Part shown: positions 31,344 to 42,441 of the stretch, piece by piece
Position numbering within the stretch: position 1 is the first letter of the stretch
How the letters are laid out: every line of letters begins with the position of its first letter
NCBI RefSeq assembly: GCF_003002095.1
Contig: NZ_PVZC01000010.1
Coordinates: 299,364 to 363,363, forward strand
Origin: Allonocardiopsis opalescens
GTDB lineage: Bacteria > Actinomycetota > Actinomycetes > Streptosporangiales > Streptosporangiaceae
Length of the DNA stretch: 64,000 bases
Direction: 5' to 3'
The notes under the pieces: generated by a model
The model's database searches: none
Seen by the model: the letters and a program-made list of their open reading frames with translations, nothing else
What the model was told of the DNA's origin: nothing
Translations under genes and position numbers: made by a program

Positions 31344-31451
31344 ATGAGTGTGACCACGACAGCCGCGGCCTACCGCGGACCGGTCAAGTCCGAGGGCGGC
31401 GACGAGGACCAGGACTTCACCGGCCGCTCCGGGCGGGGCCGACCCGGCTGA
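31344..31451 (+). CDS. Possible 35-residue peptide gene
   Basis: This short open frame has a good ribosome-binding site (AGGAG, 8 bases before the ATG). It encodes a hydrophilic peptide starting MSVTTTAAAYRG, with an acidic centre (GGDEDQD) and an Arg/Gly-rich end. There are no cysteines and no signal or membrane segment. It lies alone between pgl and the next small gene. I do not recognise it. Conservation in relatives would be needed to call it real, although the ribosome-binding site and G/C-ending codons favour it. Confidence 0.45.
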   Translation: MSVTTTAAAYRGPVKSEGGDEDQDFTGRSGRGRPG

Positions 31452-31554
31452 CACCCGGCCGCCGCCCGGATCGCCGTACGCGGACATTCGAACGGGTGTA
31501 CGATTCAGGCGGCGAGACGGCATTACCGTATCCGAGCGAAGGGATCCACACCCG

Positions 31555-31803
31555 GTGGTCACCGAGGTCATCACGCGTAAGTTCTGCGACCCCCACGACG
31601 TCAAGGGCGAGAAGGTCGAGGCGACCGACGTCCTGCAGTTCGCCTGGGACGGCGTGGTCCGCGAGGTCGACTCCTGCGCGGAGTGCCGCAAGGAGTACGA
31701 GGCGTCCATCGAGCCGCTGGTCGACTACTCGCGCGCCGTCAAGAAGCGGCGCTCCACCGCCAAGGCGGGAGCCGCCGACCCCAAGGACGGCGACTCCGAG
31801 TAG
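31555..31803 (+). CDS. Small protein resembling an Lsr2 dimerisation-like domain with metal-binding residues
   Basis: This 82-residue protein has CDPHD near the N-terminus, a beta-type segment (LQFAWDGVVREVDS), then CAECRKEYEASIEPLVDYSRAV and a Lys/Ala-rich acidic tail. The order of a C-x2-H, a strand pair and a C-x2-C is like small actinobacterial proteins related to the N-terminal half of Lsr2. The DNA-binding C-terminal domain of Lsr2 is missing. The start is GTG at 31555-31557. A role in binding or modulating a nucleoid protein is possible but unproven. A strong terminator follows. Confidence 0.68.
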   Translation: MVTEVITRKFCDPHDVKGEKVEATDVLQFAWDGVVREVDSCAECRKEYEASIEPLVDYSRAVKKRRSTAKAGAADPKDGDSE

Positions 31804-31816
31804 TGGCAGGCGTCCG

Positions 31817-31865
31817 CGCAATGCGCCGGACCGCTCCCCCGCCGGGGGCGGTCCGGCGCATTGCG
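31817..31865. terminator. Bidirectional terminator between convergent genes
   Basis: Perfect 18-bp arms (31817-31834 and 31848-31865) are extended by further G-C pairs into a 5-base loop. The hairpin fills the gap between the rightward small gene and the leftward dehydrogenase gene, so it can serve both transcripts. Confidence 0.88.
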
Positions 31866-31878
31866 GTCGACCGCGCGC

Positions 31879-32592
31879 TCACCAGGGCACCGGACGGCCG
31901 TCCCTGAAGAAGCCGCCGGTGGGCCCGCTGTCGGGCAGGTCCACCGCCCAGCGCACACTGCGGGCTCCCTCGGCCACCGGACGGCCACCGGGGCCGCCCA
32001 TGTCGGTGGCCACCCAGCCGGGGCAGACGGCGTTCACCAGGATGCCGTCGTGGCGCAGTTCGGCGGCGAGCATCCGCGTCAGCGCGCTCATCGCCGTCTT
32101 GGAGACCTTGTAGGCGGGGATTCCGCCGCTCATCCCCTGGAGCGTGGCCGCGCCGCTGGACACGTTCACGATCCTGCCGTGCTCGCTCTCGCGCACCAGC
32201 GGCAGCAGCGCCTGCACCACCTGCCAGGCGCCGAACAGGTTCGTCTCGAGCGCCTCGCGCACCACACCCAGATCGGCGTCGGCGGCGTTCTGCCAGGTGT
32301 CGTAGTGGATCGCGGCATTGTTCACCACGGCGTCGACGCGGCCGTAGCGCTCGCGCAGCCGGTCGGCGAGTCCGGCCAGGCTCGCGGGATCGGTCACGTC
32401 GAGCCGTTCGGCGAGCACCGTACCGGGGAGCCGGCCGAGCCGGCGGGCCGCCTCGCGGCCCTTGTCCGGATCGCGGGATCCGAGTACGGCGTGGTCGCCG
32501 TTCGCGGCGAACTGGCGCACCAGTTCGTAGCCGATTCCCCGGTTGGCGCCGGTGACCACCACTACGCGGCCCTGCCGCTGTGCATCGTCCAT
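31879..32592 (-). CDS. Short-chain dehydrogenase/reductase
   Basis: This 237-residue classical SDR has the NAD(P) motif TGANRGIGYEL, NNAAIHYDT, catalytic Ser in NVSSGAA and the YKVSK Tyr/Lys pair, followed by CPGWVATDM. The general fold resembles carbonyl reductase-like SDRs that reduce aldehydes, quinones or ketones. The substrate cannot be deduced. The next gene on the same strand upstream is a DoxX protein, 50 bases away. Confidence 0.88.
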   Translation of the reverse strand: MDDAQRQGRVVVVTGANRGIGYELVRQFAANGDHAVLGSRDPDKGREAARRLGRLPGTVLAERLDVTDPASLAGLADRLRERYGRVDAVVNNAAIHYDTWQNAADADLGVVREALETNLFGAWQVVQALLPLVRESEHGRIVNVSSGAATLQGMSGGIPAYKVSKTAMSALTRMLAAELRHDGILVNAVCPGWVATDMGGPGGRPVAEGARSVRWAVDLPDSGPTGGFFRDGRPVPW

Positions 32593-32642
32593 GTCCGTAT
32601 TCTTCCGGTGCCGGGCAGGACCGCGAGTGGCATTGCACGGAG

Positions 32643-33119
32643 TCAGGAAGCGGGCTGCGGGCGCGCCTCGCGCTCCGGTTCCGGGCGGTCGCCGCGCAGC
32701 CGGCGGCCGACCAGCTCGTCGACGGACCAGCGGCCGCCGTTGAAGCCGAGCGCCAGTGCGGCGGCGCCCAGCGCCAGCACGAACTCGAAGCCGCCGTCGG
32801 CGAGGAAGAGCCCGGCGTCGGCGTGCGCGTACAGGAAGGCTCCCGCCATCACGGCGGCCAGGCAGATCCCGGTGAGCGGCAGCGCCGCCCCGAGCATCAG
32901 CAGCAGGCCGCCCAGCACCTCGGTGGTCATGGTGAAGACGGCGACGACGCCGGGCAGCGGAATGCCCATCGCCTCGAAGCCTGCCGTGGTCTCGCCGACG
33001 CCGGCGCTCACCTTCTGCAGGCCGTGCGCCATGAAGATGACGCCGAGGGACACGCGCGCGGCGAGGGCGGCGGCGTCAGCGAGATGGCGCCGGAGCGCGG
33101 GGGCAAGGAGTGGGGACAC
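32643..33119 (-). CDS. DoxX-family membrane protein
   Basis: This 158-residue membrane protein has four hydrophobic helices. The DoxX signature region RVSLGVIFMAHGLQK lies in the first helix, and TEVLGGLLLMLG in the second. A charged C-terminal tail follows. DoxX proteins have been linked to redox and thiol stress responses, but the biochemical role is unsettled. The start is GTG at 33117-33119, with GAGGTG upstream. It may be co-transcribed with the downstream dehydrogenase. Confidence 0.86.
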   Translation of the reverse strand: MSPLLAPALRRHLADAAALAARVSLGVIFMAHGLQKVSAGVGETTAGFEAMGIPLPGVVAVFTMTTEVLGGLLLMLGAALPLTGICLAAVMAGAFLYAHADAGLFLADGGFEFVLALGAAALALGFNGGRWSVDELVGRRLRGDRPEPEREARPQPAS

Positions 33120-33284
33120 GATCGCACCTCATGGATCGACTCGCCCCCCTTGATGCTCGCGCCGCTCGAACACCCGTCACGTTAGCCACCGGGGACCACA
33201 CGCCACAGCCACATCTGCCTTACCTGAACCGCATTCGGTAGCCGAATCCCGTAGCCATACCAGACCGGAACCGGTTGCGGTCCG

Positions 33285-33623
33285 TCACGCCGGCGGGCCG
33301 CCGGCCGCCGCCTCGGCATCGGCGCGTTCGGCGGCGTCGGCCACCGCCGTGTCGATGCGCTCGGCCATGTCCATGTCGTGCACGGTCAGCCCGCCCGAGT
33401 CGTGGGTGGTCAGCGCGAAGCGCAGCGAGGTGTAGCGGATGTCGATGTCGGGGTGGTGGTCCGCCTCCTCGGCGGCCGCGGCCACCTCGCCGACCAGCGC
33501 GATCGCGGCGGGAAAGCTCGCGGCCCGCGCGGTGCGCACGATCGTGTCGCCCTCGCGCCGCCACAGCGGCAGCCGGGACAGGCGGTCGGCGATCTCGTCC
33601 TCGGTGAGCAGCGGGCGCGCCAT
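33285..33623 (-). CDS. Pterin-4a-carbinolamine dehydratase
   Basis: This 112-residue protein of the PCD/DCoH fold recycles the oxidised pterin cofactor in phenylalanine hydroxylase systems, or acts in other roles. The catalytic region is EEADHHPDIDIRY, with the paired histidines, followed by TSLRFALTTHDSGGLT. Length fits the family, and the ATG at 33621-33623 follows GAGAGGAG. No aromatic amino acid hydroxylase gene is in the window, so its partner is unknown. Many actinobacteria carry this gene without an obvious hydroxylase. Confidence 0.9.
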   Translation of the reverse strand: MARPLLTEDEIADRLSRLPLWRREGDTIVRTARAASFPAAIALVGEVAAAAEEADHHPDIDIRYTSLRFALTTHDSGGLTVHDMDMAERIDTAVADAAERADAEAAAGGPPA

Positions 33624-33834
33624 CGGTTCTCCTCTCGGTCGGCCCGGCCGGTCCGGGCGCACTGCCTTGGCCCTTCCCCGCGACGGGCCCGTCCATCCCG
33701 GTCCCGCCGCGGCGCGCCCGCCGCCGGGCCGGACCGTCGCGCAGGGTGACCGATCGGGTACCTTCGGCGCTGGTGTCATCGCGCCGCATCGGGACATTGG
33801 GTCCCGGGTCGAGAACCGTTGATGCGGAGTACGT

Positions 33835-35319
33835 ATGAGTTTCTGGCGGACCAAGAGCGTCGAGGCGTCGATACGCGAGACCGACGAGCCGGGGCACCGG
33901 CTGCGGAAGAAGCTGACCGGGCTCGATCTGATGGTCTTCGGCGTCGGCGTCATCGTGGGCACCGGGATCTTCGTGATCACCGGTCAGCAGGCGGCGATGA
34001 ACGCGGGCCCGGCGATCGTGGTCTCCTTCCTGATCGCCGGGGTCACCTGCGCGCTGGCCGCGCTGTGCTACGCCGAGTTCGCGTCCACGGTGCCGGTGGC
34101 GGGCAGCGCCTACACCTTCGGCTACGCCACCCTGGGCGAGTTCGTCGCCTGGGTGATCGGCTGGGACCTGGTGCTGGAGCTGGCGCTGGGCGCCGCCGTG
34201 GTGGCCCGCGGCTGGTCGGCCTACGCGCAGCTGCTGTTCGACCTGCCGCCCTCCATCGCCGGCGACGCCGCCGTGGTCGACGTGGCCGCGATCGCGATCG
34301 TGGTGGCGCTGGGCGTGCTGGCGGTGCTGGGCACCAAGCTGTCGGGCGTGTTCACCGGCGTGGTGGTGGCGATCAAGGTCGGCATCGTGCTGTTCGTGGT
34401 CGTCGCCGGGCTGCGCTACATCGACCCGGCCAACTACAGCCCCTACGTGCCCGCGCCGCAGCCGGCCGAGGGCGGGGCCGAAGGCGGGCTGCTGCACACG
34501 CCGCTCACCCAGGTGCTGCTCGGCCTGGAGCCGAGCCACTTCGGCCTGTGGGGCGTGGTGGCGGCCGCCTCGGTGGTGTTCTTCTCCTTCATCGGCTTCG
34601 ACATCGTGGCCACCACCGCCGAGGAGACCCGCCGCCCGCAGCGCGACATCCCCGTCGGGATCCTCGGATCACTGCTAGTCGTGACGGTGCTGTACATGGC
34701 GGTTTCGGCGGTGGTCACCGGGATGCGGCCCTACACCGAGCTGAACACGGCCGCGCCGCTGGCCGAGGCCTTCGTGGGGGTGGGCGCCGACTGGGCGGTC
34801 GACCTCATCTCGGCGGGCGGCATCATCGGCATCACCACGGTGGTCCTGGTGCTGATGATGGGCCAGGCCCGGATCTTCTTCGCCATGGCGCGCGACGGCC
34901 TGCTGCCGTCCTGGCTGGCCCGGGTGCACCCCCGCTTCGGCACCCCGTGGGCGGTCACGGCCGTCACGGTGGTGATCGTGGCGGCGCTGGCCGGCTTCGT
35001 GCCGCTGGCGGCCCTGTCGGAGCTGGTCAGCATCGGCACCCTCTTCGCCTTCGTGGTGGTCTCGGTGGGCGTGGTGGTGCTGCGCCGGACCCGGCCCGAC
35101 CTGCCGCGGGCCTTCCGGGTGCCGCTGGTGCCGCTGCTGCCCGGGCTCGCGGTGCTGGCCTGCCTGTGGCTGATGCTGAACCTGCCGGTGGAGACCTGGC
35201 TGCGCTTCGGGATCTGGATGGCGCTCGGCGTCGTCATCTACGTGCTCTACGGGCACCGCAACAGCCGGCTGGCCCGCCGGGAGCGGGAGGAGCGCGGCGG
35301 GTCCGGAAGCGGCGCCTGA
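33835..35319 (+). CDS. APC-superfamily amino acid permease (cationic amino acid transporter type)
   Basis: This 494-residue transporter has about 12 membrane helices. The first-helix substrate motif GVGVIVGTGIFVITG and FSFIGFDIVATTAEE (helix 6) are hallmarks of the APC/CAT group. The N-terminal leader and the helix 1 context match YfnA/CAT-like permeases. It probably imports cationic or branched amino acids. The gene stands alone, convergent with the unknown gene that follows, and is near the histidine utilisation genes without being part of their transcript. Confidence 0.9.
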   Translation: MSFWRTKSVEASIRETDEPGHRLRKKLTGLDLMVFGVGVIVGTGIFVITGQQAAMNAGPAIVVSFLIAGVTCALAALCYAEFASTVPVAGSAYTFGYATLGEFVAWVIGWDLVLELALGAAVVARGWSAYAQLLFDLPPSIAGDAAVVDVAAIAIVVALGVLAVLGTKLSGVFTGVVVAIKVGIVLFVVVAGLRYIDPANYSPYVPAPQPAEGGAEGGLLHTPLTQVLLGLEPSHFGLWGVVAAASVVFFSFIGFDIVATTAEETRRPQRDIPVGILGSLLVVTVLYMAVSAVVTGMRPYTELNTAAPLAEAFVGVGADWAVDLISAGGIIGITTVVLVLMMGQARIFFAMARDGLLPSWLARVHPRFGTPWAVTAVTVVIVAALAGFVPLAALSELVSIGTLFAFVVVSVGVVVLRRTRPDLPRAFRVPLVPLLPGLAVLACLWLMLNLPVETWLRFGIWMALGVVIYVLYGHRNSRLARREREERGGSGSGA

Positions 35320-35328
35320 GCGGACGGG

Positions 35329-36099
35329 TCAGGGCGTGCAGGGGGTCCTGGCGTACAGCCGCACGTAGTCGCTGTCGGCCGTCTGGGTGATCGACCACTG
35401 GTAGGTGCGCGGTGTGAGGGTGGCCGAGGCGGCGTCGGCGGTGGCCGAGACCCCGTCGGCGTCGTTGCTGAAGACCTCGGTGGCCAGCCCCATACCGGTC
35501 CAGGCGGCGACGGCGTCCTCGGTGAAGGCGTTGGTGTCGGCCATGTCCACCGGGCCGGCCAGGGCGGTCAGGTAGTACGCGTGGCCGCCGCCGTCGGCGC
35601 ACTGGCGCTCGTTCGGCTCGACCTGGGCGGCGACGGCCGTCAGCTCCGCCGCGGCGGCCCGCTGCCGCAGCAGTGCGAGCAGTTCGCCGAGGTGGGCGGC
35701 TGCGAGCCCGCGCATGTGCGCCTGGGTGAGGACGGTCTCGCCCTCGGGGAGGTCGGCCAGTACGGCCGGGTCGCCCGACAGCGGCAGCGCGCTGCTCCCC
35801 GGCTCGGCGGACGCGGCCGTCGACTCGACCGCGTCGGTGAGCCCGGGGTCGGCCGCCTCGGTGCCGGGCGGCGGCGGATACAGCACCTCCACCCGCACCT
35901 CCCCCTCGCCCGCGGGCGAGGGAACGGTGACGTAGGGCTCGGGGCGGTCCAGGGCGCGCACCGCGAGGAAGCCGCCGACGGCGACCAGCACGAGCACCAG
36001 CAGCAGGACCAGCGCCCAGATCCAGGCCCGCGAGCCCCGTGCGCCGATCGGCTCGGGGTCGGGGTACAGCTCGTCCACGACCTCCGGGTCCAGCCCCAT
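35329..36099 (-). CDS. Single-pass membrane protein of unknown function
   Basis: This 256-residue protein has a short acidic cytoplasmic start, one membrane helix (about residues 25-49), and an extracytoplasmic domain of about 200 residues. That domain contains a Pro/Ala/Glu-rich linker and two cysteines (CADGGGH and the final TPCTP), which may form a disulfide. It does not resemble a known family to me. The start is ATG at 36097-36099. It is convergent with the permease gene and upstream of hutI in orientation, but separated from it by 124 bases. Confidence 0.72.
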   Translation of the reverse strand: MGLDPEVVDELYPDPEPIGARGSRAWIWALVLLLVLVLVAVGGFLAVRALDRPEPYVTVPSPAGEGEVRVEVLYPPPPGTEAADPGLTDAVESTAASAEPGSSALPLSGDPAVLADLPEGETVLTQAHMRGLAAAHLGELLALLRQRAAAAELTAVAAQVEPNERQCADGGGHAYYLTALAGPVDMADTNAFTEDAVAAWTGMGLATEVFSNDADGVSATADAASATLTPRTYQWSITQTADSDYVRLYARTPCTP

Positions 36100-36223
36100 G
36101 CGCCCTGCTCCCCACCCCGTCGACCGACTCCGGTTGATCAGGGTAATGCGCCGGGACCGGTGCCGGGGGCGAACGACGCGCATCGGCCGACACCGCCGCA
36201 CACCGCCCGGAGCCGCCCGGCGG

Positions 36224-37399
36224 TCAGGCCACCCGCCGCCCGGCCCGCCACACCCCGGCCACCAGCGGCACCCCGGGCCGGTAGGCCAGGTGCAGCGGGT
36301 CGGGCGCGGCCAGCAGCACGAAGTCGGCGCGGGCACCGGTGCCCAGGTGCCCGATGTCGGTGCGGCGCAGCGCGCGGGCGCCGCCCGCGGTGGCGGCGTG
36401 GACGGCCTCGTCGGGGGTGAGCCGCATCTCGCGCACGGCGAGCGCGACGCACAGCGCCATGCTGGAGCTGTAGCAGGAGCCGGGGTTGCAGTCGGTGGCG
36501 AGCGCCACGTCGGCCCCCGCGTCCAGCAGCGCGCGGCCGTCGGGGTAGGGCTGGCGGGTGGCGAAGTCCACGCCGGGCAGCAGGGTGGCGACCGTGCGGC
36601 CGGCCGCCCCGGCCAGCGCGTCGACGTCGGCGGCGGTGAGGTGGGTGCAGTGGTCGACGGAGGCGGCGCCGGCCTCCACCGCGAGCCGCACGCCGGGGCC
36701 CGGGCCGAGCTGGTTGCCGTGCACCCGGGGCGCCAGCCCGGCCGCCGCTCCGGCGGCCAGCACGGCGCGCGCCTGGTCGGCGTCGAAGGCGCCGCGCTCG
36801 CAGAAGACGTCGATCCAGCGGGCGTGCGGGGCGCAGGCGGCCAGCATCGGGCCGGTGACCAGGTCGACGTAGTCACCGGGCCGCTCGGCGTACTCGGGCG
36901 GCACCACGTGCGCGCCCAGGTAGGTGGTCTCCTCGGTGATCTCGGCGGCGATGCGCAGGCTGCGCGCCTCGTCGGCCGCGGTGAGCCCGTAGCCGGACTT
37001 GATCTCCACCGTGGTGGTGCCCTGCGCCAGCATCTCGGCGGCCAGCCGCCGCGCGGTGGCGCGCAGTTCGTCGTCGCCGGCGGCGCGGACGGCCGCGACC
37101 GTGGTGCGGATCCCGCCGGCCCGGTAGGGGCGGCCGCTCATCCGGGCGGTGAACTCCGCGCCCCGGTCGCCGGCGAAGACGATGTGGCTGTGGCTGTCCA
37201 CGAAGCCGGGCAGCACGGCGCGCCCGGCGGCGTCGACCCGCTCGTCGGCGGCGGGCGCGGCGCCCGCGTCGCCGACCCAGGCGATCCGCCCGTCCTCGGC
37301 CACCAGCGCGGCGCCGGTCCTGCGGCCCAGCGATCCGTCGCCGAGCGCGGGGTCGTTGGTGGCCAGGACGCCGATCCGGTCGACCAGCAGCGCGGTCAC
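36224..37399 (-). CDS. hutI: Imidazolonepropionase
   Basis: This 391-residue amidohydrolase-superfamily enzyme opens 4-imidazolone-5-propionate to formiminoglutamate, the third step of histidine degradation. The metal-binding [10 protein letters not shown] motif, EIKSGYGLT, and later GNQLG and DHCTHL and ATDCNPGS motifs are present. The GTG start (37397-37399) overlaps the hutF stop as GTGA. It is the last gene of a leftward operon of M20 amidohydrolase, hutF and hutI. Confidence 0.94.
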   Translation of the reverse strand: MTALLVDRIGVLATNDPALGDGSLGRRTGAALVAEDGRIAWVGDAGAAPAADERVDAAGRAVLPGFVDSHSHIVFAGDRGAEFTARMSGRPYRAGGIRTTVAAVRAAGDDELRATARRLAAEMLAQGTTTVEIKSGYGLTAADEARSLRIAAEITEETTYLGAHVVPPEYAERPGDYVDLVTGPMLAACAPHARWIDVFCERGAFDADQARAVLAAGAAAGLAPRVHGNQLGPGPGVRLAVEAGAASVDHCTHLTAADVDALAGAAGRTVATLLPGVDFATRQPYPDGRALLDAGADVALATDCNPGSCYSSSMALCVALAVREMRLTPDEAVHAATAGGARALRRTDIGHLGTGARADFVLLAAPDPLHLAYRPGVPLVAGVWRAGRRVA

Positions 37400-38769
37400 G
37401 GCATCACCTCGCGCACGGCGGCGCGCAGCGCGCCCGGCACGTCGGCGAGGCGCTGGTGCACGCCGTCGCGCACGATCCACCGCCCGTCGGCCATCACCTC
37501 GCGCACGTCGGCGGCGGTGGCGGCGGACAGCACGGCGTCGGCGGCGCGGGCGGGGTCGGCACCGGCCATCCGCACCCCGTCGAGGTCCAGTACGACCAGG
37601 TCGGCGCGGTTGCCGGGGGCCAGCGCGCCCGCGTCGGGCCAGCCGAGCGCGTCGTCGTGGCCGGAGCCGAAGACCCCGGCCAGCAGGGCGGGGGCGGTGA
37701 AGTTGCCGCGGCGCCCGGTGCGCAGCCGCTCGTGCGCCTCCACTCCGCGCACTTCTTCGAACAGGTCGATGGTGGAGTTGCCGTCGCTGCCGACGACGAC
37801 GGGGTGGGCGTCGAAGAGTTCGCCGGTGCTCGGCAGCCCGTCGGCCAGCTCGCGCTCGGTGGTGGGGCACAGGCAGATCACGGCGGTCGCCTGCCTGATC
37901 AGCGCGACGTCGGAGCGGCCGAGGTGGGTGGCGTGCACCAGGGTGGGCGCCAGTTCGTCCAGCAGCCCGGTGTCGGCCAGCAGCTGCACGGGCGTCCTGT
38001 CGTAGCGGGTCAGGCAGGTCAGGTTCTCGGCCGGCTGCTCGGAGACGTGGATGTGGGCCGGGCGCCCGGCCCAGCCGGCCTGCCGGTGCAGGGCGGTGAA
38101 GCGGCGCAGTTCGTGGTCGGGCACGGCGCGCACGGAGTGCGCGGCGGTGCCGACCCGCACGTGCTCGCCCTCGGGGCGGAAGGCGGCGACGCGCTCGGCC
38201 CAGCGCTCGGCGTCGCCGTCGCCGAAGCGGCGCTGCACGCCCTCCAGCGGCTGGTGGCGGCCCTCGGCGTCGATGCCGCCGGACAGGTAGCAGGTGTCCA
38301 GCAGGGTGATCCTGATGCCGGCGTCGGCGGCGGCCGCGACCAGGGCGGCGCTCATCGCGTTCGGATCGGCGTAGCGGGTGCCGCCGGGGCCGTGGTGCAG
38401 GTAGTGGAATTCCCCCACGGCGGTGATCCCGGCCAGCGCCATCTCGGCGTACACGGCGCGGGCGAGGCGGTGGTAGGTGTCGGGGTCCAGCCGCTCGGCG
38501 ACGGCGTACATGCGCTCGCGCCAGGTCCAGAAGTCGCCGCCGCTGCCGCCGGAGCGGCCGCGCAGCGCCCGGTGGAAGGCGTGGGAGTGGGCGTTGGCCA
38601 GGCCGGGCAGCGCGAGCCCGGGTAGCCGGAGCGCGCCGGGCGGCGCGGGAGTGGCGGGCACGACCGAGGTGTAGCGGCCGTCGCGCACCTCCAGCAGCAC
38701 GTCCGGCTCCGCCGCCTCTCCGCCCAGCAGCGCCCACTCGCACCAGTACCGGGTGGTCACGCCCGGCAT
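37396..38769 (-). CDS. hutF: Formimidoylglutamate deiminase
   Basis: This 457-residue amidohydrolase-superfamily enzyme converts formiminoglutamate to formylglutamate and ammonia. Visible are [11 protein letters not shown] (metal ligands), [22 protein letters not shown] and [11 protein letters not shown] chose the ATG at 38767-38769 because AGGAG stands 5 bases upstream. A GTG at 38760 would give a 4-base overlap with the gene before it. Its product needs a deformylase, which the adjacent M20 enzyme may provide. Confidence 0.92.
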   Translation of the reverse strand: MPGVTTRYWCEWALLGGEAAEPDVLLEVRDGRYTSVVPATPAPPGALRLPGLALPGLANAHSHAFHRALRGRSGGSGGDFWTWRERMYAVAERLDPDTYHRLARAVYAEMALAGITAVGEFHYLHHGPGGTRYADPNAMSAALVAAAADAGIRITLLDTCYLSGGIDAEGRHQPLEGVQRRFGDGDAERWAERVAAFRPEGEHVRVGTAAHSVRAVPDHELRRFTALHRQAGWAGRPAHIHVSEQPAENLTCLTRYDRTPVQLLADTGLLDELAPTLVHATHLGRSDVALIRQATAVICLCPTTERELADGLPSTGELFDAHPVVVGSDGNSTIDLFEEVRGVEAHERLRTGRRGNFTAPALLAGVFGSGHDDALGWPDAGALAPGNRADLVVLDLDGVRMAGADPARAADAVLSAATAADVREVMADGRWIVRDGVHQRLADVPGALRAAVREVMP

Positions 38770-39974
38770 GCCAGCTCCTGGAGCACGTCGGCCAGCGCGG
38801 TCACCCCGGCGTGGCAGTCGGCCGTCTCGGCGTGCTCGTCGGGTGCGTGGGAGACCCCGGTGGGGTTGCGCACGAAGAGCATCGCGGTGGGCACGTGCCC
38901 GGCCAGGATGCCGGCGTCGTGGCCGGCCCCGGTGGCCAGCACGGGGGCGCCGTCGAGCGTGCCGGCGACGCGGTCGCGCAGCCCGGCGGGGAACAGGGTC
39001 TCGGGGGTGACGGACTCGGCGGTGATCTCGAAGTCCACCCCCTCGGCCTCGGCGTGCTGGGCGGCCAGGGTGGTGATGCCCTCCAGCAGCACCTCCAGGG
39101 TGGGCTCGTCGGGGGCGCGCGCGTCCAGCCATGCCTGGACGGACGAGGGGATCGCGTTGGTGCTGTTGGGCCGCACTTGCACCCGGCCGACGGTGGCCAG
39201 CGCCCGCACGGTCTCGGCCTCGGCGCGGGCGGCCAGCACGGCCTGGGCCAGCGGCAGCATGGGGTCGCAGCGGTCGGCCAGCCGGGTGGTGCCGGCGTGG
39301 TCGGCCTTGCCGGTGAAGTCCAGCCGCCAGCGTCCGTGCGGCCACACCGAGCCCGCCACGCCCACCGGGCGGTTGTGCTCGGACAGGGCGCGGCCCTGCT
39401 CGACGTGCAGCTCCACGAAGGTGCCGACGCGGGCCAGCCGCTCGGGGTCGGGGCCGATCCCGGCCGGGTCCAGCCCGGCGCCGTTCATCGCCTCGGCCCA
39501 GGTGATGCCGTCGGCGTCGGAGAGCTCGCGGGCGGCGGCCGGGTCGATGGCGCCGGTGAGCAGCCGCGAGCCCAGGCAGGGCCGGCCGAACCTGGCGCCC
39601 TCCTCCTCGGCGAAGACCACCACGCCGACCGGCCGGACCGGGCGCGCGCCGCGCTCGCGCAGCAGGTCGACGGCGGCCAGCGCGGAGACGATCCCCAGCG
39701 GCCCGTCGAAGGCACCGCCGTCGGGCACCGAGTCCAGGTGCGAGCCGGTCACCACCGCGTCGCCCTCCCCGGTGCGCTCGTCGCGCCACCAGGCCCACAG
39801 GTTGCCGTTGCGGTCGTGCTCGACGTCGAGCCCCCGCGCGGCCGCCGCCGCGCCGAACCAGGCCCGCGCCTCGGCGTCGGCGCTGGTCCACGAGTAGCGG
39901 CGGTACCCTCCCGTCTGGTTGAAGCGCCCCACGGGCGCGAGCTGCTGCCACAGCTCGTCGAAGGTGTCGGTCAT
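38757..39974 (-). CDS. M20-family amidohydrolase (allantoate amidohydrolase-like; probable formylglutamate deformylase role)
   Basis: This 405-residue dimetal hydrolase of the M20/hydantoinase-carbamoylase group has metal-binding motifs [29 protein letters not shown] and HVEQG, and a dimerisation insert with the motif GKADHAGTT. Annotation pipelines usually call such proteins allantoate amidohydrolase or N-carbamoyl-L-amino-acid hydrolase. Its place directly before hutF argues that it hydrolyses N-formylglutamate to glutamate and formate. The ATG at 39972-39974 has AGAGG upstream. Confidence 0.85.
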   Translation of the reverse strand: MTDTFDELWQQLAPVGRFNQTGGYRRYSWTSADAEARAWFGAAAAARGLDVEHDRNGNLWAWWRDERTGEGDAVVTGSHLDSVPDGGAFDGPLGIVSALAAVDLLRERGARPVRPVGVVVFAEEEGARFGRPCLGSRLLTGAIDPAAARELSDADGITWAEAMNGAGLDPAGIGPDPERLARVGTFVELHVEQGRALSEHNRPVGVAGSVWPHGRWRLDFTGKADHAGTTRLADRCDPMLPLAQAVLAARAEAETVRALATVGRVQVRPNSTNAIPSSVQAWLDARAPDEPTLEVLLEGITTLAAQHAEAEGVDFEITAESVTPETLFPAGLRDRVAGTLDGAPVLATGAGHDAGILAGHVPTAMLFVRNPTGVSHAPDEHAETADCHAGVTALADVLQELACRA

Positions 39975-39990
39975 GGTCGTCACCTCTTAC

Positions 39991-40022
39991 GAATTGAATT
40001 CACAACGGCGCCAAAATGGCGC
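39991..40022. promoter_or_regulatory. Palindromes in the hut-operon/vapBC divergent promoter
   Basis: Two short inverted repeats occur in this AT-richer spacer. GAATT-G-AATTC (39991-40001) lies near the hut-side gene. GCGCCA-AAA-TGGCGC (40008-40022) ends 12 bases before the vapB start. The latter is well placed to be the VapBC autorepression operator, and the former could serve the hut operon. Both assignments are by position only. Confidence 0.5.
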
Positions 40023-40034
40023 TACCATGTGTCC

Positions 40035-40292
40035 ATGGGAGCTATTCAGATCAAGGACGTGCCGGACGAGGTCAGAGAGACACTGACGGCCGCCGCTCGC
40101 AGTGCCGGACAGTCGCTGCAGAGCTACCTGCTCGCGATACTGGAGCGCGAAGCGCGGTTCGCCCGCAACCTGGAAATCGTCAAGCAGGCTCCGCTGCCGG
40201 ACGTCGAACTCAGTTCGGACGAGATCATGGCCGCCATCCAGGCATCGCGACGTGGCCGCGACGAGGACGGACAGACCCGGGGTGCCGCGTGA
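40035..40292 (+). CDS. vapB: VapB/FitA-type antitoxin (ribbon-helix-helix)
   Basis: This 85-residue protein has an N-terminal ribbon-helix-helix (IQIKDVPDEVRETLTAAARS, followed by LQSYLLAILERE), then a flexible acidic tail (about 45-85) that would wrap the toxin. It overlaps the toxin gene as GTGA, the standard layout for type II toxin-antitoxin pairs. Codon use is somewhat less G/C-biased than the surrounding hut genes, suggesting a later arrival. Confidence 0.87.
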   Translation: MGAIQIKDVPDEVRETLTAAARSAGQSLQSYLLAILEREARFARNLEIVKQAPLPDVELSSDEIMAAIQASRRGRDEDGQTRGAA

Positions 40293-40687
40293 TCGTCGTT
40301 GACGCCTCCGCACTGATCGAGCTTCACTTCGGCACAGCGCAGACGAAGAGCAACGCCGTGCGCACGCTCGCCGCCGACACGGCCTACTGCGCACCGAACC
40401 ACCTGCACATCGAAGTCCTCCACGCACTTCGCGGCCTCCTTCTGGGCAGAAAGATCGCTCCGGAACACGCGGATCACGTCCGCAAGAGCTTCACCGCCAT
40501 GGCGATCACCTCGGTCGACATCAGCGGTCCGGTCGCCGATCGGGTCTGGGATCTGCGCCACAACCTCAGCGCCTACGACGCCGCCTATGTGGCCGTGGCC
40601 GAGGCACTCGGCTACCCCTTGGTCACCGCGGACCTCCGGCTGGCGACCGCGCCGGGGATCCGCTGCGAACTGCGGTTGATCCGGTAG
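40289..40687 (+). CDS. vapC: VapC toxin, PIN-domain ribonuclease
   Basis: This 132-residue PIN-domain protein has the acidic active-site residues in VVDASALIEL (Asp), HIEVLHALRG (Glu), and SAYDAAYVAVAEALGYPLVT with the conserved Asp and later TADLRLA. VapC toxins cleave tRNA or rRNA when not neutralised by VapB. The start is GTG at 40289-40291. The toxin gene is convergent with hutU, 34 bases away. Confidence 0.9.
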   Translation: MIVVDASALIELHFGTAQTKSNAVRTLAADTAYCAPNHLHIEVLHALRGLLLGRKIAPEHADHVRKSFTAMAITSVDISGPVADRVWDLRHNLSAYDAAYVAVAEALGYPLVTADLRLATAPGIRCELRLIR

Positions 40688-40721
40688 ATCAGGGTCCTAC
40701 CCGATCGTCGTCGGCGAACCC

Positions 40722-42404
<1,683 letters not shown>

Positions 42405-42441
42405 GGCGCGTCCTCTCCGTAGGCGGCGGTCGGTGGGGCGG

